A stretch of DNA of 64,000 bases from Aquimonas sp046318115 (GCA_046318115.1 JBKCVA010000078.1:1-64000), one strand, 5' to 3'. Counted from the stretch's first letter, positions 42,054 through 50,427 are shown. Program-made: numbers and translations. Notes: generated from the letters alone by a model not told the origin.

Positions 42054-42181
42054 GTACACCTCCGGTATCGCGAAACGCGCGTAGTGTGTTTGTTCTATCC
42101 CGCAAACCTAGCATGCGACGCGGCGCCGTAGCGGTGCCGCGTGCGCCAGTCGGCGCTTCGCTCCGCCAACAGGAACCTCCC

Positions 42182-42559
42182 ATGAAGCAGATCAAAGCCC
42201 GTCGTGTCGTCAAGCCGGCCAAAGCTGAGCTCAATGCCCGCAACCTCACCCTCGCTGCGCTGGGCGTCGCCGCCATCGCGCGCCGCCAGAGTCGCGGCCT
42301 GCTGGGACGCATCGAGACGCGCGGCCGCCGCATCGCAGAGCGCGTGCAGTTGGAAGCCGGCGCCGCCGGTGGTCGAGTCGTGGAGTTGGCCGAGCAGGTG
42401 CGCAGCCGCGTCGAGCAGGCCAGCCAGCCGCTCATCGCCCGCGTGGAGAAGCTGCTGAACCGCGCGCCCAAGGCGAAGCGCAAAACCGCTGCCAAGCGCG
42501 CCCCGGTCCGCCGTGCTGCCGCCAAGCCGGTCGCGAAGAAGCCCACCCGCCGCGCCTGA
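42182..42559 (+). CDS. Basic Lys/Ala-rich helical protein
   Basis: This 125-residue protein has a central helical part (about residues 20-95, heptad-like, with QSRGLLGRIETRGRRIAERV and VVELAEQVRSRVEQA) and a Lys/Arg/Ala/Pro tail resembling histone H1 or the tails of AlgP and some phasins. It could bind nucleic acids or coat polyester or lipid granules; the sequence does not decide. The preceding AGGAA before the ATG and a strong terminator after the stop mark a single-gene unit. Confidence 0.65.
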   Translation: MKQIKARRVVKPAKAELNARNLTLAALGVAAIARRQSRGLLGRIETRGRRIAERVQLEAGAAGGRVVELAEQVRSRVEQASQPLIARVEKLLNRAPKAKRKTAAKRAPVRRAAAKPVAKKPTRRA

Positions 42560-42580
42560 TCGCCCCGCTGCCCAAAACGA

Positions 42581-42604
42581 CAAGGCCCGCTCGCGCGGGC
42601 CTTG
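42581..42604 (+). terminator. Intrinsic terminator
   Basis: The perfect 10-base stem CAAGGCCCGC/GCGGGCCTTG with a TCGC tetraloop is preceded by AAAACGA and followed by TTGCTT. It lies 21 bases after the stop of the basic protein gene. Confidence 0.85.
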
Positions 42605-42678
42605 TTGCTTGCGGGTTCCTATCGATGGCGATCCGCCGCGCGACGTAGTGCTGATCCAGGAGGGGGCAGGTGCTACCC

Positions 42679-42723
42679 GAGCCCCCTCTCCCCAATCCCT
42701 CTCCCACGAGGGGAGAGGGGCTC
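42679..42723. repeat. Intergenic hairpin repeat (CCCCTCTCCC type)
   Basis: GAGCCCCCTCTCCCC is followed by about 15 bases and then GGGGAGAGGGGCTC, giving a long stem. This is the CCCTCTCCC...GGGAGAGGG repeat often found between genes in xanthomonads and pseudomonads. Related heptamer-like AATCCCC units follow at 42811-42838. Confidence 0.7.
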
Positions 42724-42843
42724 AGTGAAGCAGGTTTGACGCGGTCGGCCGTCCACACTGCGCAGAACACGTCGCCTGAAGGCCCTCGCGCTCGATCGAC
42801 TCAGGCGTCGAATCCCCAATCCCCACTCCCCAATCCCGGCTCG

Positions 42844-43467
42844 TCACCGATATGCCGCCAGCAGGTGATGCAGGTGCACGCGCTCGGCGTCGCGCAGGAA
42901 GGGGGCGATCAGCATCAGCACCTGGTGGATTCCGCGGTTGATGCTTTCGCGCTCGTCCTGCTCGCCGCGCACCGCGCTGAAGTTCAGCCAGAAAGTGGAA
43001 ATCAACAGAATGTTGGTCGAGGTGGCCTGGATCTCATCGGCGCTCGCGCGCATCACCTCGGCGCGCACGAGACCCTGCATGATGCGGATCGCGTTCTCAC
43101 CCGCACGCTTGAAGATGCGCGCGAAGTGCATGCGCAGCTTGCGATTGCGGCTGGTGATGTCGACCAGGTCGCGGTAGACGAAGCGGAAATCCCAGATGCA
43201 CTCGAACACTGCGTGAAGCTGCAGCCAGATGTCCTCGAGCGTGGGCAGGCGATCGTCGGGGGCCGAGAGCGCGCCGTCCATGCGCGCCTCGAAGCGCGCG
43301 AACAGCTGCTCGATGATGTCGTCCTTGTTGCGGAAGTGGTAGTACAGGTTGCCCGGGCTGATCTCCAGCTCATCGGCGACATGGTTGGTGCTGACATTCG
43401 GCTCGCCGCGCGCATTGAACAGCGCGAGACTGGCTTCGAGGATGCGCTCGCGGGTGTCGCGCGCCAT
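42844..43467 (-). CDS. TetR-family transcriptional regulator
   Basis: This 207-residue regulator has the TetR N-terminal helix-turn-helix (RERILEASLALFNARG, then VSTNHVADELEISPGNLYYHFRN, residues about 7-50). The ligand domain contains RDLVDITSRNRKLRMHFA and a Trp in the ISTFWLNF helix. The ATG at 43467 gives the standard MARDTRERI start. It lies 45 bases after the acyl-CoA-binding protein gene on the same strand, so it may sense acyl-CoA or a lipid product and control this or the fatty acyl-CoA reductase gene. That is inference from neighbourhood. Confidence 0.9.
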   Translation of the reverse strand: MARDTRERILEASLALFNARGEPNVSTNHVADELEISPGNLYYHFRNKDDIIEQLFARFEARMDGALSAPDDRLPTLEDIWLQLHAVFECIWDFRFVYRDLVDITSRNRKLRMHFARIFKRAGENAIRIMQGLVRAEVMRASADEIQATSTNILLISTFWLNFSAVRGEQDERESINRGIHQVLMLIAPFLRDAERVHLHHLLAAYR

Positions 43468-43511
43468 GTGAGGTGTCCAGGCAGGGCGCCGTCTGGCGCG
43501 GAGCGGGTGGT

Positions 43512-43769
43512 TCAGCCGGTCAGCTTTTTCACCAGCGCGATGTACTTCTTCATGGCCTCTTCCGGGGCGGTGCCGGCGAGCTTCGCCCAGGCTTCGTATT
43601 TGGCCGTGCCCACGAAGTCGAAGAAGCCAGGCTTGGGGCCGTTGACATCGCCCTCGGCGCCTTGCTTGTAGAGCGCATAGAGCTGAAGCAGGGTGTCGTT
43701 GTCCGGGCGGTCGGACAGCGATTTCACGGCAACGGCGGCGGCTTCGAACTGGCTCTTGAGATCGCTCAT
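43512..43769 (-). CDS. Acyl-CoA-binding protein
   Basis: This 85-residue four-helix protein belongs to the ACBP family, which binds medium- and long-chain acyl-CoA in the cytosol. Family landmarks are LLQLYALYKQGAEGDVNG, PGFFDFVGTAKYEAWAKLAG and EEAMKKYIALVKKL, keeping the Tyr and Lys that contact CoA. Length is normal. ACBP is common in eukaryotes but patchy in bacteria. It is followed by a TetR regulator and lies about 2.4 kb from a fatty acyl-CoA reductase, suggesting acyl-CoA handling for lipid storage. Confidence 0.93.
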   Translation of the reverse strand: MSDLKSQFEAAAVAVKSLSDRPDNDTLLQLYALYKQGAEGDVNGPKPGFFDFVGTAKYEAWAKLAGTAPEEAMKKYIALVKKLTG

Positions 43770-43857
43770 GGAACGGTTCCCCACGGGAGTCGTGCGGCGC
43801 CCCAGGGCGCCGGGAGCGCGTTGATAGCACGCGGCGGAAAGAAGGGTCAAACGCAAA

Positions 43858-43892
43858 GCGGCGACGAGCGCGAAAACCGCGCTCGCCGCCGC
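43858..43892 (-). terminator. Intrinsic terminator after the PhoX gene
   Basis: A 15-base stem with one mismatch (GCGGCGACGAGCGCG against CGCGCTCGCCGCCGC) and a 5-base loop lies 23 bases beyond the stop. On the minus strand it is followed by TTTGCGTTTGACCCTTCTTT. Confidence 0.8.
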
Positions 43893-43914
43893 CCTGGGGC
43901 TGCTTCCTGCGTCC

Positions 43915-45912
43915 TCAGGTGCCGATGATGCCGCCGTCGTTCTTGGTGACGATCACCGTAGCGGAGCGCGGGCGAGCGCCATTCCCGTCCGGCCAGTGGC
44001 TGCCGTCCGCCGGATGCTGGATGTTGACGAACATGGTGCGCAGGTCAGGCGTGCAGACGACGCCGGTGACCTCGCATCCCACCGGGCCGACCAGGAAGCG
44101 GCGGATGTCGCCCGTGGCGGGATCGACAGCTAGCATCGCATTGTTGCCGAAGGGGCCGGAATTCAGCTGGCTGCCGCTCATGTCGGTCTGGATCCACAGC
44201 AGGCCGCCGTCATCGAACCACAGGCCATCGGGGCTGGCGTGGATGGAGTTCGCGTCGAGCTTGGCGGTGCCACCGGCCGCGGGATTCGCACTGTCTGACT
44301 CGGTACCCGCGAGCATGAAGATGTCCCAGCTGAAGCGCGTGGCGGCATGGTCGTTGCCCGCTTCGCGCCAGCGCACGATGTGGCCGAACGGATTGGGTCC
44401 ACGCGGGTTCGAGGCGTCCCGCTGGGCGGCGGTCCGGGCACTGTTGTTGGTCAGGGTGAAGTAGACCTGGCCCGTGTGCGGGTCGACCGCGCCCCACTCG
44501 GGGCGATCCATCTTGGTCGCGCCCATCACGTCGGCGGCGAGGCGGGTGTTGACCAGCACATCGGCCTGGCTGCTGAAGTTGACCCCTGCAGCGGCGGCCT
44601 TCGCCTTGAACCCGGCGTCGTCGAAGTCGAGCGGCAGCCACTCGCCGCTGCCATCGGCGTTGAACTTCGCCACGTACAGCGTGCCGCGATCCAGCGCGTT
44701 CTGGGCCACGGTCAAGGGCGCGGGCAGGTAGACGTCGCGGGTCACGAACTTGTAGATGTACTCGTTCTGCGAGTCATCGCCCGAGTAGAAGACCATGGGG
44801 CGTCCCACCACGACCGGTGCGAACACGCAGCCTTCGTGGGCGAAGCGTCCCATCGCGGTGCGCTTCACCGGCATGGCGTCCGGGTTGGACGGGTCGATTT
44901 CGAGAATCCAGCCCTGGCCATTGGTTTCGTTGCGGAAGTCGCCGGCCGCGCTGCTGGCGGTGGGCGTCGTGTTGAAGCGCTCTTCCGCGGTTTCCCAGCG
45001 GTAGCGGCTGCTGCCGGTGGGTACACCGTAGCGGCTCTGCTCGCGCGGGCGGGTACCGGTGTTGACGAAGTAACCGGCCCAGTTCTCCTCGCAGGTGAGG
45101 TAGGTGCCCCAGGGCGTGTAGCCGTGCGCGCAGTTGTTGATGGTGCCACGGGTGCGGGTGCCGTCGGGGCTGTACTTCGTGACGACGAAGCTCGAGCCGC
45201 GCACCGGACCGCCGATCTCGCAGGGCGTGTTGGCGGTGATGCGGCGATTGAAGCGCGAGTTGCGCACCACACTCCACTCGCCGTTGTCCTGCCGCGCGAT
45301 CTCCATGACGCTGACGCCGTGCGCCGCGATCTCCTTGCGCACGTCGTCCGGCAGTCGCTTGCCGTCCACCAGTACCTGTCCATTGGGATGCAGTTCGGAC
45401 TGTTCGATGTACTCGTGGTTCATCACCAGCAGGCCGCGGCTGTTGCGCTCCTGCTGACGGCCGCCGATCGGAAAGTAGTGCATGCCATCGTGGTTCTGGC
45501 CGATCAGCTTCTCCTGATCCGCGCCGGTGTTGGTGCCATCCGTCTTGTAGGCCGGCGAGTCGGGGAAGAGGGCGTCGCCCCAGCGGAAGGCCACGCGTGC
45601 GCTGTAGCCCGGCGGCACCGTGACCGCATCCAGACGGTTGACGGCGATCGGCTGGAACGTCGGCCGACGCGGCAGGGGCAGTGGCAGGGACTTCTCCCCG
45701 TTCAGGAAGGCCGGCAGCGCGTCATTGCCCTTGGCGAGCAGGTTCTCGCTGACAAACAGCGCACCGACAGCCGCGGCCAAGCTGCCCTTCAGCAGCTCAC
45801 GCCGGCTGCGGCTTGCCAGGACATCGGCGAAGTGGGCATTGCCCGAGCGGTTGCTGTCCTCGAAGTCGTAGTCGTCGGGGCCGTAGGGGAGGGGGCTGGC
45901 GTCTTTCTGCAT
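43915..45912 (-). CDS. PhoX-family alkaline phosphatase-like protein (DUF839)
   Basis: This 665-residue protein has a Tat signal: SRRELLKGSLAAAVGALF from residue 36, after a leader of about 35 residues. The mature part is PhoX-like: RWGDALFPDSPAY, NHDGMHYFPI, GLLVMNHEYIEQ, INNCAHGYTPWGTYLTCEENW and RFAHEGCVFAPVV, the segments that bind the Fe/Ca cluster in characterised PhoX. SIHASPDGLWFDDGGLLWIQTDMSG completes the propeller. It would act as a periplasmic phosphatase of broad specificity. It is a single gene with a clear terminator, and a Pho-box-like sequence lies about 90 bases upstream of the start. Confidence 0.88.
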   Translation of the reverse strand: MQKDASPLPYGPDDYDFEDSNRSGNAHFADVLASRSRRELLKGSLAAAVGALFVSENLLAKGNDALPAFLNGEKSLPLPLPRRPTFQPIAVNRLDAVTVPPGYSARVAFRWGDALFPDSPAYKTDGTNTGADQEKLIGQNHDGMHYFPIGGRQQERNSRGLLVMNHEYIEQSELHPNGQVLVDGKRLPDDVRKEIAAHGVSVMEIARQDNGEWSVVRNSRFNRRITANTPCEIGGPVRGSSFVVTKYSPDGTRTRGTINNCAHGYTPWGTYLTCEENWAGYFVNTGTRPREQSRYGVPTGSSRYRWETAEERFNTTPTASSAAGDFRNETNGQGWILEIDPSNPDAMPVKRTAMGRFAHEGCVFAPVVVGRPMVFYSGDDSQNEYIYKFVTRDVYLPAPLTVAQNALDRGTLYVAKFNADGSGEWLPLDFDDAGFKAKAAAAGVNFSSQADVLVNTRLAADVMGATKMDRPEWGAVDPHTGQVYFTLTNNSARTAAQRDASNPRGPNPFGHIVRWREAGNDHAATRFSWDIFMLAGTESDSANPAAGGTAKLDANSIHASPDGLWFDDGGLLWIQTDMSGSQLNSGPFGNNAMLAVDPATGDIRRFLVGPVGCEVTGVVCTPDLRTMFVNIQHPADGSHWPDGNGARPRSATVIVTKNDGGIIGT

Positions 45913-45999
45913 GGCGGGCTCCAGGTGCCGGGAGGGATTTCCCGAAGCCCGCAAGCATCGAAGCGCGCTGTGACGGAACCGGGTCACTCGCATTGCATT

Positions 46000-46020
46000 G
46001 GGGTGACCTGCAGATGACGG
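46000..46020 (-). promoter_or_regulatory. Pho-box-like direct repeat upstream of PhoX gene
   Basis: On the minus strand CCGTCATCTGCAGGTCACC carries GTCAT and GTCAC cores with 11-base spacing, as in the Pho box (TGTCAT repeats bound by PhoB). The AT-rich linker of the consensus is not matched. It lies 88 bases upstream of the PhoX start. Confidence 0.3.
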
Positions 46021-46120
46021 GTAGGCGGCGCGCGGAACTGGCGCTATCTTGGCGTCCACACCATGCGGCGCCGGACGGGGGCGTCCCCACGCCGCAGACG
46101 ACCACGAGGGAGGGACCGCA

Positions 46121-48103
46121 ATGAGCTATTTCGTCACCGGCGCCACCGGATTCATCGGCCGCCATCTGGTCAGCAATCTGCTGAAGCGCAAGGGCACCAT
46201 CTACGTGCTGGTGCGCAAGAGTTCGCAGGCCAAGCTGAAGGACATTGGCGAGCGCATGGGCTGGGACATGGCGCGCGTGCTGCCGGTGACGGGAGATCTC
46301 TCCAAAGCCAAGCTCGGGATCAGCCCGGCTCAGCTCAAGGCGATGACCGGCAAGGTCAAGCATTTCTTCCACTTGGCCGCCATCTACGATCTCGCCGCCA
46401 GCGCCGAGGCCCAGATCGGCCCGAACGTGGACGGCACCCGCCACGCGCTCGAGTGCGCCGAGGCGATCGGCGCCAAGACCTTCCACCACACCAGTTCGAT
46501 CGCCGTGGCTGGGCTCTACAGCGGGGTGTTCCGCGAGGACATGTTCGCCGAGGCCGAAAACCTCGATCACCCCTATTTCCGCACCAAGCACGAAGCCGAG
46601 AAGGTCGTGCGGGAGCACTGCCGGATTCCCTATCGCATCTACCGGCCCTCGATGGTGATTGGCCACTCGAAGACGGGTGAGATCGACAAGATTGACGGGC
46701 CCTACTACTTCTTCACCCTGATCAAGAAGCTGCGCAGCCTGCTTCCGCCGTGGATGCCAACCATGGGTATCGAAGGCGGACGCATGAACATGGTGCCGGT
46801 GGACTACGTCGCCGATGCCATCGATCACATCGCCCACAAGCCCGGGCTGGACGGCGGCTGCTTCCACCTCACCGATCCCGCCCCGCGCCGCATTGGCGAG
46901 GTGTTGAACCTGTTCGCGCGCGCCGGTCACGCGCCGCAGATGACCATGCGCCTCGATGCGCGCATGTTCAGCTTCATTCCAGCGCCGGTGCGTATGGCGC
47001 TCAGCAACCTCGCCCCGGTCAAGCGGTTCACCGGCATGGTGCTGAAGGACCTCGGAATCCCCTCGTCGGTGCTGGGCCTGATCAACTACCCGACCCGGTT
47101 CGACTGCCGCGAGACCGAGCGTGCGCTGAAGGGGTCGGGCATCCGCGTGCCCGACCTTGAAGGCTACGCGTGGCGGCTGTGGGACTACTGGGAGCGACAC
47201 CTCGACCCCGAGCTGTTCGTGGACCATTCACTGCGAGGTCGCGTCGAGGGCAAGGTGGTGCTGATCACCGGCGCTTCGTCAGGTATCGGGCGCTCGGCAG
47301 CCTTCAAGGTAGCGGCGGCCGGCGCGGTCACGATCATCGTGGCGCGGGGCCAGGAGGAACTCTTCAAGACCCGCGACGAGATCATCGCCGTTGGGGGCAA
47401 CTGCCATGCGTATACGGCGGACCTTGCGGAGTTGAACTCCTGCGATGAACTGCTGCGCCAAGTGCTCGCCGAGCACGGGCGCGTCGACATCCTGGTCAAC
47501 AATGCGGGTCGTTCGATCAGGCGTTCGATCGCGCTGTCCTACGACCGCTTCCATGACTTCGAACGCACCATGCAGCTGAACTACTTCGGTTCGCTGCGTC
47601 TCATCATGGGCGTGCTGCCGGGCATGACCGAGCAGCGGCGGGGCCAGATCATCAACATCAGCTCGATCGGCGTGCTGGCGAACTCGCCGCGGTTTTCGGC
47701 CTACGTGGCCTCGAAAGCCGCTCTCGATGCATTCAGCCGCTGTGCGCAGGGCGAGTTCTCCGGGCACAACATTGCGTTCACCACGATCAACATGCCGCTG
47801 GTGCGGACGCCGATGATCGCTCCGACCAAGATGTACGACTCGGTGCCGACCATCTCTCCGGACGAAGCGGCGGACCTGATCGTGCAGGCCATCATCGAGC
47901 GACCGAGCCGCATCGCCACGCGCCTTGGCATCTTCGCCGCGGTGCTGAACGCGATTGCGCCCAAGGCCTACGAGGTGGTGATGAATACCGCGTTCCAGCT
48001 GTTCCCGGATTCGGCTGCCGCACAGGGCCAGAAGGGCGGAGAGATGCAGCCTTCGTCGGAGCAGATCGCGTTTGCGGCGCTGATGCGAGGCGTCCACTGG
48101 TAG
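46121..48103 (+). CDS. Two-domain fatty acyl-CoA reductase (Marinobacter FAR type)
   Basis: This 660-residue protein fuses two Rossmann reductases. The N-terminal extended-SDR domain has GATGFIG (7-13) and the Tyr152-Lys156 pair in HPYFRTKHEAEK, with FHHTSSIAVAGLYSGVFRED. The C-terminal classical SDR has GASSGIG (384-390) and Tyr528-Lys532 in FSAYVASKAALDAF. Length, order and long stretches (RSIRRSIALSYDRFHDFERT; MIAPTKMYDSVPT; terminal MRGVHW) match the Marinobacter reductase that converts acyl-CoA to fatty alcohol for wax esters. It is divergent from PhoX. A wax ester synthase is not in the window. Confidence 0.93.
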   Translation: MSYFVTGATGFIGRHLVSNLLKRKGTIYVLVRKSSQAKLKDIGERMGWDMARVLPVTGDLSKAKLGISPAQLKAMTGKVKHFFHLAAIYDLAASAEAQIGPNVDGTRHALECAEAIGAKTFHHTSSIAVAGLYSGVFREDMFAEAENLDHPYFRTKHEAEKVVREHCRIPYRIYRPSMVIGHSKTGEIDKIDGPYYFFTLIKKLRSLLPPWMPTMGIEGGRMNMVPVDYVADAIDHIAHKPGLDGGCFHLTDPAPRRIGEVLNLFARAGHAPQMTMRLDARMFSFIPAPVRMALSNLAPVKRFTGMVLKDLGIPSSVLGLINYPTRFDCRETERALKGSGIRVPDLEGYAWRLWDYWERHLDPELFVDHSLRGRVEGKVVLITGASSGIGRSAAFKVAAAGAVTIIVARGQEELFKTRDEIIAVGGNCHAYTADLAELNSCDELLRQVLAEHGRVDILVNNAGRSIRRSIALSYDRFHDFERTMQLNYFGSLRLIMGVLPGMTEQRRGQIINISSIGVLANSPRFSAYVASKAALDAFSRCAQGEFSGHNIAFTTINMPLVRTPMIAPTKMYDSVPTISPDEAADLIVQAIIERPSRIATRLGIFAAVLNAIAPKAYEVVMNTAFQLFPDSAAAQGQKGGEMQPSSEQIAFAALMRGVHW

Positions 48104-48161
48104 GCAAGTGCGCATCTCGGGGTGGCGACTCGTCGCCCCGAGTGTGTGGCGCAAAAAAGAA

Positions 48162-48184
48162 AACCCCGCGCCGAGCGCGGGGTT
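48162..48184 (-). terminator. Intrinsic terminator after the cytochrome pair
   Basis: The perfect 10-base stem AACCCCGCGC/GCGCGGGGTT with a 3-base loop is followed on the minus strand by TTTTCTTTTTT. It is the strongest terminator in the window. It lies 27 bases past the cytochrome stop and between convergent genes. Confidence 0.9.
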
Positions 48185-48211
48185 GTCGTTTGCAGCACTT
48201 GGACTTGGCGC

Positions 48212-48562
48212 TTACTTCATGCCGCGCAGGTCGCTCAGAGGTCCCTTCTGTGCGGCAAAGAACGCCGCCAGGTCGGCCATCTGCTGCTCGTCGAGACCAG
48301 CGACGAAGCCGGCCATGATGGCGTTGTTGCGCTCGCCGGACTTGTAGGCCTTCAGCGCATGCAGCAGATAGTCCTCGTACTGGCCGGCCAGATTCGGGTA
48401 CTGGCCGTCGCCAATACCGTTGCCGTCAGCGCCGTGGCAGGCCTGGCAGGTCTTGGCGAGTTCTCGCCCCGCTTCGACATTGCCGCGGGCGGCTTCGGCC
48501 GAGGACATCGAAAAAGCAAGCATCCCGGCGATTGCCGCGGTGGTCAGGATCTTCGCGCTCAC
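48212..48562 (-). CDS. Class I cytochrome c
   Basis: This 116-residue periplasmic cytochrome has a signal peptide (residues about 1-24, ending AEA). The heme site is CQACH, with the downstream AGQYEDYLLHALKAYKSGER stretch and Met ligands in IMAGFVAGL, as in half of a cytochrome c4. The GTG start at 48562 overlaps the stop of the upstream cytochrome by 4 bases. The two together equal a diheme c4 split into two chains. Confidence 0.88.
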   Translation of the reverse strand: MSAKILTTAAIAGMLAFSMSSAEAARGNVEAGRELAKTCQACHGADGNGIGDGQYPNLAGQYEDYLLHALKAYKSGERNNAIMAGFVAGLDEQQMADLAAFFAAQKGPLSDLRGMK

Positions 48563-48891
48563 TGGGCGTCACCCTTGTTGTAGCTGGAGAGGAAGGCCGC
48601 GATGTCGCGCAGTTCCTGCTGGCTGTAACCCTCGGCCTGTGCACGCATGGTCGGATGCGGACGCTCCCCGTTCTGGTAAGCGGTCAGCGCAGCCACCAGG
48701 TACTCGTAGTTCTGGCCGGCGATCTTCGGCACGTGGTAATGCGGGTAGACGTTCTTGTACCCCGCGATCCCGTGGCATCCGGTGCAGGTGTAGGCGAGCA
48801 GCTTGCCGTTCTCGGCATTGCCTTCAGCGAGGGCGGGCAGTGCAGCAGTCGCCAGGGCAAGGCTCGCGACGATTCGCAGGATCGGCTTCAT
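48559..48891 (-). CDS. Class I cytochrome c
   Basis: This 110-residue periplasmic cytochrome has a signal peptide (LRIVASLALATAALPALA). The heme site is CTGCH, followed by YHVPKIAGQNYEYLVAALTAYQNGER and a Met in HPTMRAQAEGYS. The pattern resembles cytochrome c4/c5 domains that carry electrons to terminal oxidases. ATG 48891 puts the signal peptide at the N-terminus. A -10-like TATACT lies at 48975-48980, about 85 bases upstream. It is co-translated with the second cytochrome. Confidence 0.88.
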   Translation of the reverse strand: MKPILRIVASLALATAALPALAEGNAENGKLLAYTCTGCHGIAGYKNVYPHYHVPKIAGQNYEYLVAALTAYQNGERPHPTMRAQAEGYSQQELRDIAAFLSSYNKGDAQ

Positions 48892-49223
48892 CGATGGTTC
48901 CAGCGTCGGGGTGTGGCGTTTGGAGCGCGCTGACCTGTCTTTCGGCAGGTTCACGGCACGTTGGAAAGCGGCGGAGTATAGCCGCAGCCGCAGGGGCTGA
49001 GCCAGCCTTCAGCGCTCGCTGGTTCGCCTGATCCGGTCTGACCGTGGGGCTTGACTGGGTATGCCCTTCTTCACGCGCGTCAGTGCCCCCTCTCCCTCAC
49101 GCTTACTGTCAGTCCAGCGTCACCGGGTTCCACGGCATCCGGCAGCGACTTGGTGCTTGACAAGGGTGGTGTTGTAGGAAACTATAACACCACTCCTCCC
49201 CAGCTCTCTCCCCGGTACCCGCC
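48892..49223. other. Divergent region between cytochromes and RND operon
   Basis: No gene is seen in these 332 bases. The left side has the TATACT candidate -10 (48975-48980, minus strand) for the cytochrome pair. The right side has the TTGACA promoter and 24-base palindrome described separately. The middle (about 49005-49150) shows nothing recognisable. Confidence 0.55.
49157..49191 (+). promoter_or_regulatory. Promoter with overlapping palindromic operator for the RND operon
   Basis: A perfect -35 TTGACA is at 49157-49162, with TATAAC at 49183-49188 as the likely -10, 20 bases apart. The palindrome GGTGTTGTAG-GAAA-CTATAACACC (49168-49191, one mismatch per arm) covers the -10 and part of the spacer. 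This is the arrangement of a TetR-like repressor site; the long spacer also recalls MerR-type promoters, though the palindrome is not centred in it. The region is AT-rich compared with its surroundings. Confidence 0.65.
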
Positions 49224-50405
49224 ATGCGCGCGCATTCCCCGCTGACTCTTCGCAACCTCTCCATGCGCCTGTTCGGGGCCTGCGTCCTTGGAGGCGCGTT
49301 GCTCCTGTCGGCCGGCTGCAGCCGGCCCGACAGTGCTGCAGACAAGGACGGTGCTTCCGCCCAGAACGAGCAGGGCGAAAAGGACGGGAAGCGCGAGGAG
49401 CAGCCGGTGCCGGTGGAGACGGCGCTCGCGGTGCGCCAGGGGGTGACGGCCAGCTACAGCGGCACGGCTCCGCTCGAGGCCCCGGGCGAGGCGCAGGTGG
49501 TGGCCAAGACCTCGGGTGTGCTGCTGCGCCTGCTCGCGGAAGAGGGCGACCGCGTCAATGCGGGCCAGGTGCTGGCGCGGATCGATCCCGAGCGTCCGCG
49601 GCTTGAGTTGCAGCGCAATGAGGCCATGCTGCGGAAGCTGGAGGCGGAGTACCGCCGCGCGCAAGAGCTGTTCGAGCGCAAGCTGCTCGCGGCCGAGGCC
49701 CATGAGCGCCTGCGCTTCGACCTCGACACCCAGCGCGCGGCTTACGAGATGGCCAAGCTCGAACTCTCCTACACCGAGATCGTGGCGCCCTTCGATGGCG
49801 TGGTTGCCGAGCGCATGGCCAAGGAAGGCAATCTCATCCAGATCAACCAGGCCATGTTCCGCGTGGTCGACACCTCGCGGCTTGAGGCGGTGCTGAACGT
49901 GCCCGAGCGTGAGCTGGCCACCCTGAAGGCGGGGCAGCCGGTCGCCCTGCGGGTGGACGCTGCGCCCGGCGTAGTGTTCGACGGTTCGATCGATCGCGTG
50001 AGCCCGGTGGTTGATGCCGCCAGCGGAACCTTCCGCGTGGTCGCGGCCTTCAGCGAGCCCAGCGGCGTGTTGAAGCCCGGCATGTTCGGGCGCATCGAGG
50101 TCGTCTATGACGAGCGCCAGCAGGCGTTGACGGTGCCGCGCGAGGCTCTGATCGAAGGCGAAGGTGTGCCTGCCGTGTTCGTGGTCCGTGAGGGTCGGGC
50201 CGTCCGCACCCCGATCGAAATCGGACACCTGAGCGGCAGCCTGGCGGAGGTGCGCGGTGGCTTGAACGAGGGTGATCGCGTCGTCACCACCGGCAAGGTC
50301 ACGCTGCGCGACGGCGCCCTGCTGCAGTTGATTGGGGAGCCGTCGGCGGGCGTCGAAGGCGAAGCGATCGCCCAAGGCAAGCCCGCGACCGGCACCGCCG
50401 GCTGA
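49224..50405 (+). CDS. RND efflux periplasmic adaptor (membrane fusion protein)
   Basis: This 393-residue lipoprotein adaptor has a signal ending LLLSAGC with Cys32 as the lipidation site, then a charged linker. The lipoyl domain is split by a hairpin: VVAKTSGVLLRLLAEEGDRV, the coiled hairpin LQRNEAMLRKLEAEYRRAQEL, and LSYTEIVAPFDGVVAERM. Beta-barrel and membrane-proximal domains follow (VDAASGTFRVVAAF). The ATG at 49263 is an alternative start, but 49224 fits the predicted transcript start. Two RND permeases follow, 22 bases on. Confidence 0.9.
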   Translation: MRAHSPLTLRNLSMRLFGACVLGGALLLSAGCSRPDSAADKDGASAQNEQGEKDGKREEQPVPVETALAVRQGVTASYSGTAPLEAPGEAQVVAKTSGVLLRLLAEEGDRVNAGQVLARIDPERPRLELQRNEAMLRKLEAEYRRAQELFERKLLAAEAHERLRFDLDTQRAAYEMAKLELSYTEIVAPFDGVVAERMAKEGNLIQINQAMFRVVDTSRLEAVLNVPERELATLKAGQPVALRVDAAPGVVFDGSIDRVSPVVDAASGTFRVVAAFSEPSGVLKPGMFGRIEVVYDERQQALTVPREALIEGEGVPAVFVVREGRAVRTPIEIGHLSGSLAEVRGGLNEGDRVVTTGKVTLRDGALLQLIGEPSAGVEGEAIAQGKPATGTAG

Positions 50406-50427
50406 AACCGGCCGCAAGGAGCGCCTC

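Noticed and set aside
42844..48891. Genomic island or prophage around the reductase and cytochromes
   Set aside because: No integrase, tRNA-end duplication, phage gene or clear base-composition shift was seen.
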